From Desulfobulbaceae bacterium (lineage in GTDB: Bacteria; Desulfobacterota; Desulfobulbia; Desulfobulbales; Desulfocapsaceae): a stretch of DNA of 64,000 bases. Below the pieces are notes generated by a model. That model did no database searches, was not told the DNA's origin, and saw only the letters and a program-made list of their open reading frames with translations. This document shows positions 1-9,290 of this stretch, in pieces. Where the stretch lies: assembly GCA_024227155.1 (NCBI GenBank), contig JAAELB010001045.1, positions 1 to 64,000 on the forward strand, written 5' to 3'. Within the stretch, counting starts at the first letter, position 1; every line of letters begins with the position of its first letter. The translations under genes were made by a program, and so were the position numbers.

Positions 1-10
1 AACATTTCAT

Positions 11-164
11 GCAACCGTTCACCAGGATGCATTGATTAACCATAAACGGTATTAACGTAATCGTTTACCGGGGCCTCAGATTCGTTCAAGCGGGCCAGAC
101 AGTTATAGTTAAGCTATACCGTCAGGCCTGATCGGACGAAAATGGGGTGCCGGTGAACGATTAC
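11..164. mobile_element. Miniature inverted-repeat element, IS66-like, copy 1
   Basis: The 154-bp element has imperfect 13-bp terminal inverted repeats (GCAACCGTTCACC on the left; the right end reads GTAATCGTTCACC on the other strand). It is flanked by a perfect 8-bp direct repeat CATTTCAT at 3-10 and 165-172. It encodes nothing. The right two thirds are clearly similar to the element at 22101-22256. Ends beginning GTAA and 8-bp target duplications are known for the IS66 family, so this is probably a non-autonomous IS66 derivative. The family assignment is inference; the inverted ends and duplication are seen directly. Confidence 0.85.
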
Positions 165-375
165 CATTTCATATACCATTGCATCTTTACTCCTTGCCAA
201 TACTTACCACTTCTTCAGGTAGTTCACAATTCTTTTCCCAACAACATTCTATGTTAAAACTCACGAGATGCACTAGTAACACAGCACACCATTACAACCA
301 TTGGTTTATAGCCACAGTCCCATTGACAGAGACACCTGAAGATGTAATATCAACAGCAGGTAGTAGAGTAAGGCA

Positions 376-501
376 CTAACCCCGGTAAACTGGAAAATAA
401 GCCGGGATAAATGCCTTGGGGGTATTTTAAAGTTTCTAATTTTATTACTCGGAGTCTGCGCTTACCTGTTTTTTGTGGCAGGTAGTAGAGTAAGGCACTA
501 A
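376..501 (+). repeat. Interspersed repeat family A, copy 1
   Basis: This copy starts CTAACCCCGG and ends GAGTAAGGCACTAA, matching six other copies in the window. The sequence just before it (356-379) is a perfect 24-bp direct repeat of its own right end (478-501), so the copy looks abutted to the right end of another copy, sharing CTAA. The rest of 165-547 holds no gene I can support. Confidence 0.8.
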
Positions 502-547
502 ATTTTAATTCTTTCATCAGAGCAACTCAAAAAGGAGAACACAGCTC

Positions 548-1681
548 ATGAAAATTATAGATAAATTACCCCCGGCAAACGGGAAAACAAGCGTGGATAC
601 GTGCCTAAATAATGATTTTTCACTACAGGTTCCATGGAGCAAAGCGCTAATAATACTGTTGATTGTCCCCTGTTTTGTACTGGTAAATATCCCCCTGCCG
701 GGATACGCCGACACCAGCCCGGATGGACCCTCTCTTGAGATAAAACATTCCCCCATCAGCTCGATCAAGTCAGGAGAAACAGTTGCAGTTTCAGCAAAGC
801 TAAAAGACCGTGAAGGTGTAGAATTAGTACGAATTTACTTCAGATCGGAAGGGACTAAATACTATTACTTTGTACCTATGATTGTGTCGAAAGATGATGA
901 ATATTTCGGTCTTCTACCTGCACCTCTCAGTACCACAAAGCGTATAGAATATTTATTCCTCGTTAAAACATACAATAATCGGATTTTTACATCCCAGCCA
1001 TTTACCACACCCGTTACAAAACAGAAAGACAGTACAAAAGGTAATGATCTAGATCATATTGATGTTTCGACCGAAAATACTGTTTTACCAGAAACAGTAG
1101 TGGGTTTTGACAGGATGTCACGGGTACGACTAGTGACAAAACCAGAAAAACATGGAACCGCCGCTGGACTTTATACCCATGGCGAGACTGGTGGAACCAC
1201 CAGCACTGGTCGTTTCCATGGTACGGTCATCGCCTCTAAAGACTCTAATCTGAAGACGATGCTGATAATTGGCGGGGTCGCACTCGGTGCAGCGGCGGTG
1301 GGCCTTGCTGCTGGCGGAGGCGGAGGTTCATCATCAACGGGGGTGGTGGTAGTGGCCGATGATGCGACAGGTGCAGGCCAATGGACCCTGAATTTTGAAT
1401 ATTCACCATGCTCTAAAACAACATCACAAACAGTGAGTTGCTCGAGTGAAGGCCTGGTCACTGCGGTATCCCCAACAGCTATTGGCGTACCACTTCCGGC
1501 CTCATGCGCCAACTCTCCCTATGCAGGAGTTGCCGAGGTTTTTATCGTAGGCGGATCCTGTGATACGGTAACGGCCTGCAACAGCTACGCACCAGCGGAC
1601 CTCGCAAGCAGGGCCTGTGAAAACAGTTCCATGGTTTTTCAAAAATCAGGGGGCGATCGTGTTGAAAGGTGGTCAAAATAG
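548..1681 (+). CDS. Unrecognised exported or membrane protein with two hydrophobic segments
   Basis: I do not recognise this 377-residue protein. The ATG follows AAGGAG about 10 bases upstream. A hydrophobic segment at residues 33-52 looks like a signal anchor or late signal peptide. Residues about 60-155 could be a small beta-sandwich domain. A second small-residue-rich segment at 239-257 (repeated GxxxG spacing) runs into a run of glycines and serines. The last 100 residues contain nine cysteines, suggesting a disulphide-stabilised exported tail. Codons 8-20 lie on DNA resembling repeat family A (567-606), so the extreme N-terminus may be derived from a repeat insertion. The stop is 23 bases before the surE ATG, suggesting co-transcription. 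Function is unknown. Confidence 0.65.
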   Translation: MKIIDKLPPANGKTSVDTCLNNDFSLQVPWSKALIILLIVPCFVLVNIPLPGYADTSPDGPSLEIKHSPISSIKSGETVAVSAKLKDREGVELVRIYFRSEGTKYYYFVPMIVSKDDEYFGLLPAPLSTTKRIEYLFLVKTYNNRIFTSQPFTTPVTKQKDSTKGNDLDHIDVSTENTVLPETVVGFDRMSRVRLVTKPEKHGTAAGLYTHGETGGTTSTGRFHGTVIASKDSNLKTMLIIGGVALGAAAVGLAAGGGGGSSSTGVVVVADDATGAGQWTLNFEYSPCSKTTSQTVSCSSEGLVTAVSPTAIGVPLPASCANSPYAGVAEVFIVGGSCDTVTACNSYAPADLASRACENSSMVFQKSGGDRVERWSK

Positions 1682-1704
1682 TGACAGTGGAGATAAAACA
1701 ACAA

Positions 1705-2505
1705 ATGCATAAATACAATATTCTCGTAACAAACGATGATGGCATTGAGTCGCCGGGCCTACTAGCTGCCGTTGAGGCGGTGATTGATTTAGGCAATGTC
1801 ACAGTAATTGCACCAACTCACCAGCAAACTGCAGCCGGACGAGGTCTCACCGGCAATCAGGAATCACGGTTAACCCCAATAAAATATCAGGTGAATGGTA
1901 CTACGATTAAAGGGTACCATTGTGATTGCTCTCCCGCCCTGGTTGTCAAACATTTCCTGAGGACACTTTTCAAAGGTCAAAAAGCGGATTTACTGGTCTC
2001 TGGAATAAACTATGGTGAAAATCTTGGAGTCAATATTACAAGCTCGGGTACAGTAGGAGCTGCACTGGAAGGAGCGATTTCTGGAATTCCCGGGATTGCC
2101 GTTTCAAAACAGACAGAGGTTGAATCACATCGGCAATATACAGATCAAGACTGGAAAACTTCAATCCACTTCCTCAAACAATTTGCCAAACATATGTTAG
2201 AAAAAAACCTATTACCAGATGTTGATGTGTTGAAAATTGATGTGCCAGGTGACGCCACAACTTCAACACACTGGAAGATAACTAAGCTGGCAATGGCCCC
2301 ATATTATTCAAAAGTTATTATGAATCCGTCGTCACTAAGTAAAATCAGTGAAGGGACAACAACCATAACGGTTGATAAAGACAATCTTGATCCTGATAGT
2401 GACATCTACGCTTTTGCCATAGACAGGCTGGTTTCAGTGACACCCATAAGTGTCGATCTAACCTCTCGAATCAAGCTTTCTGCTCTCAAAGATCAGTTAG
2501 CCTGA
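1705..2505 (+). CDS. surE: 5'/3'-nucleotidase SurE
   Basis: SurE is a cytoplasmic, divalent-metal-dependent nucleoside monophosphate phosphatase involved in survival under stress. The protein (266 residues) opens MHKYNILVTNDDGIESPG, carrying the family's N-terminal NDDG metal site, followed by the SGINYGENLG segment and a conserved SGTVGAALEG stretch. I chose the ATG at 1705 because SurE proteins begin a few residues before the first beta strand; upstream in-frame GTG codons at 1669 and 1681 would add residues without family support. It follows closely on the upstream unknown gene. Confidence 0.9.
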   Translation: MHKYNILVTNDDGIESPGLLAAVEAVIDLGNVTVIAPTHQQTAAGRGLTGNQESRLTPIKYQVNGTTIKGYHCDCSPALVVKHFLRTLFKGQKADLLVSGINYGENLGVNITSSGTVGAALEGAISGIPGIAVSKQTEVESHRQYTDQDWKTSIHFLKQFAKHMLEKNLLPDVDVLKIDVPGDATTSTHWKITKLAMAPYYSKVIMNPSSLSKISEGTTTITVDKDNLDPDSDIYAFAIDRLVSVTPISVDLTSRIKLSALKDQLA

Positions 2506-2640
2506 CACCATGGTTCGCTCCCATGATTTACACTCAATATTCCTTTCAAAAAATCTTTGCTTGTCATCTCATCTCAAAACACCTAACCTACACTAATTAT
2601 ATAGTGTTTTAAATTGCCATTTGTACAGAAAGGAGTTTCT

Positions 2641-4785
2641 ATGCGGATCAGGACAAAGCTAATAGTACTGGTGTTGGGTGTAGTTTTCAGCATGGGAATT
2701 ATCTCCATGGCAATTTCTGTTAATTCGATGCGGCAACAATCCAGAATTGAACTTCAAGCCACTAAAAACACCTTGCTCACCCATAAAAAGGAGATGCTGA
2801 AAATTGTCATCGATAACGCCTATGCCGTGATCGAGACTGCCCATAGAGAGGCCAATGATCCCGAAAAGCTCACCGGGATTATAAAAAATCGTTTAGAAAA
2901 TGCTGTTGATCTTGCTTTTGGCAGTCTTACTGGAATTTATCAGCAGAAAAATTTCAGTGAAAATGAAGCAAAAGAACAGGCAAAGAAAACCATCTCTTCA
3001 TTACGATATGATGATACCAATTATTTTTGGCTGGTTACCCTGGATCTAACGATGATCTCGGACCCATTGCATCCCAAGTGGGAAGGGAAAAACATTTCGG
3101 GGATAAAAGATACTAAAGGAAACCCCATCTTCCCGAACCTGTTGGAAAAAGGCAAAAAAGTATTCTTCGATTACATATGGACCAAACCTGGAACAGAGGA
3201 AGCCGCCTCTAAAATTGCTTACGCCAGGGTTTTTGAGCCATGGGGCTGGGCAATCGGCTCTGGAATGCTAATGGAAGTTGCCGAAGAGGGGATACAGAAA
3301 AGAGCAAAAGACGTAGTAGGTTCACTCCGCTATGGCCCTCAAAATGATGATTATTTCTGGATCCACAGTACAAAGTTCAAGATGGTGATGCATCCGATTA
3401 AACCGGAACTTAATGGAAAAGACCTCAGCAATATCCAGGACCCCAACAAAAAATATTTATTCAGGGAAATGGTGGAAGTCTGTGAAAATCAGGGTGAAGG
3501 CTACGTGGAATACTTATGGCCCAAACCCGGAGAAAAAGATCCTGTACAAAAAATTTCTTATGTAAAACTCTTTGAACCCTACGGCTGGATCGTTGGAACG
3601 GGAATCTATGTAGATGATATCCAGAAAAAGATTGCTGTCAAAAAAGGTGAACTTAATGCACGCCTTGTTTCAAATATCATCAAGCAATCATTACTTTTGT
3701 TCGCTGTATGCGCGGTGATCCTCGTTATCACAATCTTTACTGCGCGTAAAATATCTCTACCTTTGCATGAGACATCTAAAATGTTGAAGGATATTGCTGA
3801 AGGTGATGGGGACCTGACTAAACGCATTCAATTGTCAACCAAAGATGAAACAGGAGAGTTGGCCAATTGGTTTAATGTTTTTGTGGACAAACTGCAGCAG
3901 ATGATAGCGCAAATTGGTGAGAACGCAGGTTCTCTAGAAAAGAGTGCCACCGACATGTTCACCATATCTGGAAATATGAATAGTGGTGCAGCCAGGATGT
4001 CTGAAAAAACAGACAATGCCAATATGTCTGCCGAAAACATGAGTTCAAATATCCAGTCCATTGCTTCTGCCATGGAACAGACCTCAACCAATATTAATAT
4101 TATTGCCAATTCCACGGACGGAATGAGTTCAACAATCAACGAACTTACTGAAAACACACAAAAAGCAAGAGAGGTTAGCCAAGATGCAGTGGAACAATCG
4201 CAAATGGCAACAGAAAATGTCAAGCAACTGAGTAGTGTGGCCCAGGAAATAGGCAATATCACTGAGGTTATCACTGAGATATCAGAACAAACCAATCTTC
4301 TCGCGCTCAATGCCACCATTGAAGCTGCAAGAGCCGGAGAAGCAGGCAAGGGATTTGCTGTTGTAGCCAATGAAATAAAAGCACTGGCCAGTCAAACATC
4401 AGAGGCTACGCTGAAGATAAAAGACCAGATAACTCAAATCCAGGATTCAAGTAGTAAAGCAGATGATAATATAGGGAAAATATCAGAGGTGATTGAGGAG
4501 GTTAATGGCATAGTTTCCACCATTGCAGCGGCAATTGAAGAGCAGTCAGTAACCACAAGAGAGATTGCTGAAAACGTCAACCAATCCTCCCAGGGCATCT
4601 CAGAGATCAATATTAATCTCGCCAAAAGTACCTCGAACGCTGCAGAGATTACCTCTGAAATTTCTGATGTCAACAGTTCCGCCCGTGACATCGTCGACAG
4701 CAGCTCCAAAGTAAATAAAAATGCGGAATATTTAAATCAACTGGCCCTGCAATTAAATGAAATGGTAGGGAAATTTAAGGTGTAG
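2641..4785 (+). CDS. Methyl-accepting chemotaxis protein with tandem Cache domains
   Basis: This inner-membrane chemoreceptor (714 residues) has one transmembrane helix at about 8-30 and a large periplasmic region to about 350. That region contains two similar Cache-type units: each has a YFW motif, an HP..P/G segment and a closing EP(W/Y)GW.(I/V)G(S/T)G motif. A second transmembrane helix at about 355-375 is followed by HAMP and a cytoplasmic signalling domain whose hairpin tip reads [19 protein letters not shown]. It should sense a small periplasmic ligand and control CheA; the ligand cannot be told from sequence. The ATG at 2641 has a strong AAAGGAG five bases upstream. No chemotaxis genes lie nearby, so it is an orphan receptor. 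Confidence 0.95.
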   Translation: MRIRTKLIVLVLGVVFSMGIISMAISVNSMRQQSRIELQATKNTLLTHKKEMLKIVIDNAYAVIETAHREANDPEKLTGIIKNRLENAVDLAFGSLTGIYQQKNFSENEAKEQAKKTISSLRYDDTNYFWLVTLDLTMISDPLHPKWEGKNISGIKDTKGNPIFPNLLEKGKKVFFDYIWTKPGTEEAASKIAYARVFEPWGWAIGSGMLMEVAEEGIQKRAKDVVGSLRYGPQNDDYFWIHSTKFKMVMHPIKPELNGKDLSNIQDPNKKYLFREMVEVCENQGEGYVEYLWPKPGEKDPVQKISYVKLFEPYGWIVGTGIYVDDIQKKIAVKKGELNARLVSNIIKQSLLLFAVCAVILVITIFTARKISLPLHETSKMLKDIAEGDGDLTKRIQLSTKDETGELANWFNVFVDKLQQMIAQIGENAGSLEKSATDMFTISGNMNSGAARMSEKTDNANMSAENMSSNIQSIASAMEQTSTNINIIANSTDGMSSTINELTENTQKAREVSQDAVEQSQMATENVKQLSSVAQEIGNITEVITEISEQTNLLALNATIEAARAGEAGKGFAVVANEIKALASQTSEATLKIKDQITQIQDSSSKADDNIGKISEVIEEVNGIVSTIAAAIEEQSVTTREIAENVNQSSQGISEININLAKSTSNAAEITSEISDVNSSARDIVDSSSKVNKNAEYLNQLALQLNEMVGKFKV

Positions 4786-4846
4786 AGGAGATAAGACTCT
4801 CTCTAGATTTCCTGGTTTTTACGGCAGGTTTTTTTGGAGTAAGGCA

Positions 4847-5011
4847 CTAACCCCGATAAACGGGAAATAAGTCGGGATAAGTGCCTCGAAGGTCTCGCTG
4901 CTCTCGCTATCTGCCGGTTACTTTAACTTCTTAATTTCAATATAGTCTCCTGATTACTCGGAGTCTGCGCTACCTGTTTTTTATTGCGGTTTTTCTGGAG
5001 TAAGGCACTAA
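4847..5011 (+). repeat. Interspersed repeat family A, copy 2 (full length)
   Basis: This 165-bp copy runs from CTAACCCCGATAAACGGG to GGAGTAAGGCACTAA. The bases just upstream (4836-4850) repeat the right-end motif, so a partial neighbouring copy shares the CTAA junction, as at copy 1. Near the ends, AAGTGCCT and AGGCACTAA form short inverted repeats. Its right end overlaps the stop codon of the convergent small gene at 5008-5211. Confidence 0.85.
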
Positions 5012-5211
5012 TTATTATCGTACGCCACCAGTCTGACACAGAGTTTTTTCTCCAAGTCCTTAATTTTGGCAAGCGTATCCCCATCAAGATTGGAGGTAGC
5101 CGGTGGATTGTAATAGGCCATTAACCTCTTACCAATCTTTTTTTCCAGCTTGGCGATCGCTTTGGTTTCCTTATCGCCAAGATAATCCGCATAGGTATAA
5201 TCAAAATCCAT
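5008..5211 (-). CDS. Small hypothetical protein with duplicated LEKK motif
   Basis: This is a 67-residue cytoplasmic protein of unknown function. An AATGGAGATGAAAA ribosome-binding region precedes the ATG, which makes a real gene likely. It contains two related units of about 18 residues: one with KLEKKIGKRLMAYYN and one with DLEKKLCVRLVAYDN. The TAG stop is contributed by the TTAGTGCC end of repeat A copy 2, so the original C-terminus may have been different. It stands alone between the chemoreceptor and the methyltransferase-Nudix gene. Confidence 0.6.
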   Translation of the reverse strand: MDFDYTYADYLGDKETKAIAKLEKKIGKRLMAYYNPPATSNLDGDTLAKIKDLEKKLCVRLVAYDNN

Positions 5212-5320
5212 TTTTCATCTCCATTGGTTATTTGTTGATGGGTTGCTGCAACCAAATTAATGAATTACAAGGCTACAGGTTGACGCTATCGACTTAACAG
5301 CGTTTACATAAGTTTTTCTT

Positions 5321-6688
5321 TTATCTTCTTCCTGCATAAATATTCAAGGCCCGCTGATGGACGGTAAAGGCCATTACTGGCAGGTCTTCCAGGGAGAAAA
5401 AGTGTGCATCCATGGCATCATCCCCCGCCTGCAATGTCCCCTTGACAGAATCGACAGCATAAGTCACCATTAGTAGATTGCCATAAAAATAATTATGACT
5501 GCTTGAGACATCGACCAGGGTAGATCCTACCCCTTCGAGGCCAGTTTCCTCCCTGAGTTCCCGGAGTGCTGCCCGATCAATCTCTTCGTCATTTTCTGCA
5601 AAACCACATGGCAGGCACCACATTCCACGCATCGGGTGGTTACCTCTTCGCACAAGCAGAACCTCATTTTTGTCGTTACACACAATTACCGCCGCCACGG
5701 GCAGTGGATTCTCGTACACAATATAACCGCAATCATTACAAAACCCTCTGTTTCGCCCATCAATTTTTTTTGCTGAAATGCGACTACCACAGGAGCTACA
5801 ATAGTTAGGCACCTTGGAATAGTGACTTTTTTTCCTTCTATGGATAGGTTTACTGCTGATAAAGACACAATCGTTTTTATTAAATTCCACCCAGCCCTTT
5901 TGAGCCGCTTGAGCAATAACTGCTTCCATAACACCTTCAAGGACTGAAGTGACATTGTCCGGACACTCTTCATAGGCTTCCTTGAAAAACATATGTTTTT
6001 TCATCTCCACATAGTCAGTGAACTTGCCCAGATCACCCTCTGCGAAGCGCAGGCGATTATCGAATTTTTTGTGGGAAATCTCTGCAAAAAAAGGAGCCAA
6101 AAGCTGCTGTCCATTCTCACAAGAAAATTCTTGAAACAACCGTTGAATACAGAGAATTTCTGGTATTTTCACCCCCATATCAGCCATCACTTCCGGGATA
6201 TACTCGATCAACTCCCGGAGCAAATCTTCACTATGGGTTATGGTTACAAAATATCCGTCGTCTTTTAACACCCCGGCAATATGAGCCAATGAACCTGGAA
6301 AGAAATACATGGAAAAGCTGGCGATCACGAGGTCAAAGAAATTATCAGGATAGGTGGCAAGTTCGGCCACATCCGAAATATGGAACTCACCCCTGCCGCC
6401 TATTTTCCGACAGGCATCAAGATATGGTTGCTGATAACTCTCCTGGAGATCAAAGCCAACAATATGAGTCCCTGGCTGGAGGCGATCTTTCAAACCTAAA
6501 ATTGAATAACCAAATGCACATCCCAGATCGAGAATGTGATGTATTTTACTAAAATCCAAATCCGAAAATGCTGCCGTACGAATATCCTGTTTATTAGTGG
6601 AGTGGTCAGCAATCAGTTGCTGGATACGTCGATGTACATCTGAATCATAGTAGCTGAACTCAATATCATTATCAGAAAATATCGGCAT
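5321..6688 (-). CDS. Fusion of SAM methyltransferase and zinc-ribbon Nudix hydrolase
   Basis: The protein has 455 residues. Residues about 45-155 form a class I methyltransferase fold with the SAM-binding motif ILDLGCAFGYSILG (52-65). Residues 297-320 form a four-cysteine zinc ribbon (C297, C300, C317, C320) of the kind seen in NudC-like Nudix enzymes. Residues 330-455 are a Nudix domain with a complete GX5EX7REUXEEXGU box at 362-384. The methyltransferase target and the Nudix substrate are unknown. GGAG nine bases before the ATG supports the start. The Nudix half should hydrolyse a nucleoside diphosphate-linked substrate; the fused methyltransferase suggests a two-step modification or clean-up reaction, which is inference. 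Confidence 0.88.
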   Translation of the reverse strand: MPIFSDNDIEFSYYDSDVHRRIQQLIADHSTNKQDIRTAAFSDLDFSKIHHILDLGCAFGYSILGLKDRLQPGTHIVGFDLQESYQQPYLDACRKIGGRGEFHISDVAELATYPDNFFDLVIASFSMYFFPGSLAHIAGVLKDDGYFVTITHSEDLLRELIEYIPEVMADMGVKIPEILCIQRLFQEFSCENGQQLLAPFFAEISHKKFDNRLRFAEGDLGKFTDYVEMKKHMFFKEAYEECPDNVTSVLEGVMEAVIAQAAQKGWVEFNKNDCVFISSKPIHRRKKSHYSKVPNYCSSCGSRISAKKIDGRNRGFCNDCGYIVYENPLPVAAVIVCNDKNEVLLVRRGNHPMRGMWCLPCGFAENDEEIDRAALRELREETGLEGVGSTLVDVSSSHNYFYGNLLMVTYAVDSVKGTLQAGDDAMDAHFFSLEDLPVMAFTVHQRALNIYAGRR

Positions 6689-6727
6689 AGGATCATTCTC
6701 CGTTGATTTTCAGATAAATTCGGCCGT

Positions 6728-6850
6728 TTAGTGCCTTACTCCAGAAAAGCTGCAATAAAAAACAGGTAGCGCAGACTCCGAGTAATCTGGAGACTGTATT
6801 GAAATTAAGAACTTAAAGTAACCGGCAAGACACTTATACCCCCTTGTGGG
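6728..6850 (-). repeat. Interspersed repeat family A, copy 3 (internally shortened)
   Basis: Read on the minus strand it ends GGAGTAAGGCACTAA. The central part shared with copies 2 and 4 is clear up to the CCGGTTACTTTAAGTT segment, but the left portion is shortened and the CTAACCC terminus is not seen. It lies directly upstream of the methyltransferase-Nudix gene, about 40 bases from its ATG, so it may affect that gene's leader. Confidence 0.75.
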
Positions 6851-7210
6851 TGTTACCATCTATATGGACACAATACCACATAGAGCTCGTCCACACTATA
6901 AATTATGCGATACATCACGCACAAAATCAAAACTTCTACAATGCGGTTGTCCCCTTAGCTATTCTTCTTTTAACTATATCATGCCAACAGTAGGGGACAA
7001 AATTAATTCCGGTTTAAGGATTGCTAAAAACATTTAAGTTTCTTCCTCTTTTATAACGATAACTATTTGACGAAGGTTCGAAGTCACGAAAAAATATTGC
7101 AGACAACTATTATGTTTTTTTTCATAAGTTAAATAGTTTTCAACCCTCTGTAAAAGAAGTACAGTAGAGTATTCAGGGATAAAAATTATTAAAAGAACAA
7201 GGAGCTTGTT
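6851..7210 (+). other. Non-coding leader region of the TonB receptor operon
   Basis: No convincing gene is present. A 9-bp inverted repeat (TTGTCCCCT and AGGGGACAA, with a long loop) lies around 6950-7000. A weaker AT-rich hairpin (AACTATT / AATAGTT) lies around 7105-7140. No B12-box or other known riboswitch core was recognised. AAGGAG at 7198-7203 is the ribosome-binding site of the following gene. Confidence 0.4.
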
Positions 7211-9256
7211 ATGGTGGAATGTTTTTTCAAAGGGAGAAATCAAACCTACCTACAAAAAATAACAATTGGCGTTTGGATGGGAGTAACTCTTTGCTTCCTA
7301 ACCAAAGCAGTCCAGGCAAGTGATATAGACCTGACGGCCATGAGTATTGAAGACCTGATGGGAATTAAAGTCACTTCAGTGAGCAAAAAACCCCAGAATC
7401 TTTCTGACAGCGCAGCGGCTGTTTTTGTCATAACTTCTGAGGATATTGCAGACTCAGGGGCAACCTGTATCCCCGAGTTGCTACGTATGGTTCCGGGTTA
7501 AACTGTTGCCCGTATCGACTCCAGCAAGTGGGCAATTAGCAGCCGAGGCTTTAACTCCCGTTTCTCCGATAAATTATTAGTACTTATGGATGGAAGAAGC
7601 GTATACAACCCTCTCTACTCAGGAGTATACTGGGAAGTCCAGGATACTGTACTGGAAGATATCGAACGTATAGAGGTTGTAAGGGGACCTGGAGGCACCG
7701 TCTGGGGTGCCAATGCCGTCAACGGGGTGATAAATATCATCACAAAACATGCGGCGGATACTCTGGGAGGACATGTTGTTGCAGGTGCAGGGAGCGAGGA
7801 ACGAGCTATGCTGAGTGGCCGTTATGGAACCACCCTTGCTGAAGGTATCTTTGGACGTTTTTACGCAAAAGGTAACAATAGAGACAGTTATCAATTTGTG
7901 ACCGGTGAGGATTCTGATGATTCATGGCAATCGTACAGAGCTGGATTTCGCATCGACGGCAACCTTTCAGCAAATAACAGTTTCATCCTGCAGGGTGACA
8001 TCTATAGAGGTGATATTGATTAAACAATTATGTACGGTACCCTGATGGAACCATATTTTTTGATAGATGCGACCGAAATTGAAACTACGGGTGGTAATGT
8101 TATGGCTTCCTGGAATCAGTATCTTTCAGATGGAGGAGAGATCGAAATCCAGTTTTACTACGACAGAGCAAGCCGTGATGAGGAACTATACCTTGAAAAC
8201 TCCGACACATTGGATCTGGAATTCAAGCACCAATTCACTTATGGCAAAAAACAGGACATAATCTGGGGCTTACATTATCGATACATCTATCAGCAGTTTA
8301 CTAATAGTTTCTGGAACAAATTAGACCCGGAAAATGCAGATACCAACCTCTTCAGTCTTTTTGCCCAGGATGAATATACAGCCTTAAAAGATAAACTCAT
8401 CTTTACCTTAGGGTCAAAGTTTGAACACAACGATTATACCGGTTACGAAATTCAGCCCAGTGCGCGTGCCCTCTACAGTCCTCTGAAAAATCATAAATTC
8501 TGGGGAGCTGTCTCTAGAGCTGTTAGAACACCCCACAGGATCGAACGCGATGCAAAAATCACCACCGTAGTGCTTCCCCCGTTAGAAGGTGACAACCCAT
8601 TACCAGTACCCGCTGCAGGCGGTATTGTTGGAAATGATAATTATGATTCTCAAATTGTTGTTGCCTATGAAGTGGGATATCGATTCCTCGCCAGCAAAAG
8701 TCTATCATTTGACCTAGCTCTGTTTTACAATGACTACAACGACCTACGAAGCTTCAAAATAAACCCTTCATTTAACGGTAGCTACGGAGAAGTGTACAAT
8801 AAGTTTGGCAATGAAGCAGATGGCACCAGTCATGGCCTGGAACTTGCCGTGGCGTGGCAACTTTTTGAATCCCTCAAATTAGATCTTGCCTATTCTTTCA
8901 TCAAAGAAGACTACGCAGATATCAATATTACCTGGGATGGTGAATCCCCAAGAAATCAATTTTCACTGAGAGCAAACTGGAACATAACTGAGTCACTATC
9001 CTTTGATCTCTGGGGTCGCTATGTAGATAATTCTGCCAGTATGTAAGTAGGGAACCCTGGAAGCTCATATTATCCAATAGATGAATATTACACCGCCGAT
9101 CTGCAGATCACATATCGCCCAACACCAGACCTGGATATCTCTCTGGTTGGCCAAAACCTATTTGAACAGAGCCACCAGGAATATGTGCAGGAATTCTGGT
9201 CAATTCCAACTGAAGTTGAACGCGGATTTTACCTGAAAACGACGTACCGCTTTTAA
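7211..9256 (+). pseudogene. TonB-dependent receptor interrupted by three in-frame TAA codons
   Basis: Read through, this is a 681-codon TonB-dependent outer-membrane receptor. It has a hydrophobic N-terminus, a plug domain with conserved [34 protein letters not shown] and [20 protein letters not shown] segments, a beta barrel, and a C-terminal aromatic residue (TTYRF). The frame is broken by TAA at 7499-7501, 8021-8023 and 9044-9046, yet it never shifts, and conserved sequence continues immediately after each stop. At the second stop, glutamine (CAA) would be a natural ancestor. AAGGAG precedes the ATG. It heads an operon with a YfiR-like protein, a hybrid kinase and a GGDEF/EAL protein, suggesting a sensory rather than purely nutritional role. 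It is either a young pseudogene or a gene read through by suppression. Confidence 0.9.
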
Positions 9257-9290
9257 TAAAAATATGGGCGATCGTATCCATGGTGGATGT

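Noticed and set aside
179-379. 66-codon open frame at the left edge
   Set aside because: It starts just beyond the miniature element and runs into repeat copy 1, with no ribosome-binding site.
6846-7037. 63-codon open frame in the TonB leader
   Set aside because: No ribosome-binding site or similarity; the region is better read as a non-coding leader.
6851-7210. Possible cobalamin or other riboswitch before the TonB receptor
   Set aside because: No B12-box or other known core seen; only simple inverted repeats.
7499-9046. Selenocysteine or pyrrolysine recoding of the TonB gene
   Set aside because: The stops are TAA, not TGA or TAG, and no SECIS-like hairpin follows them.
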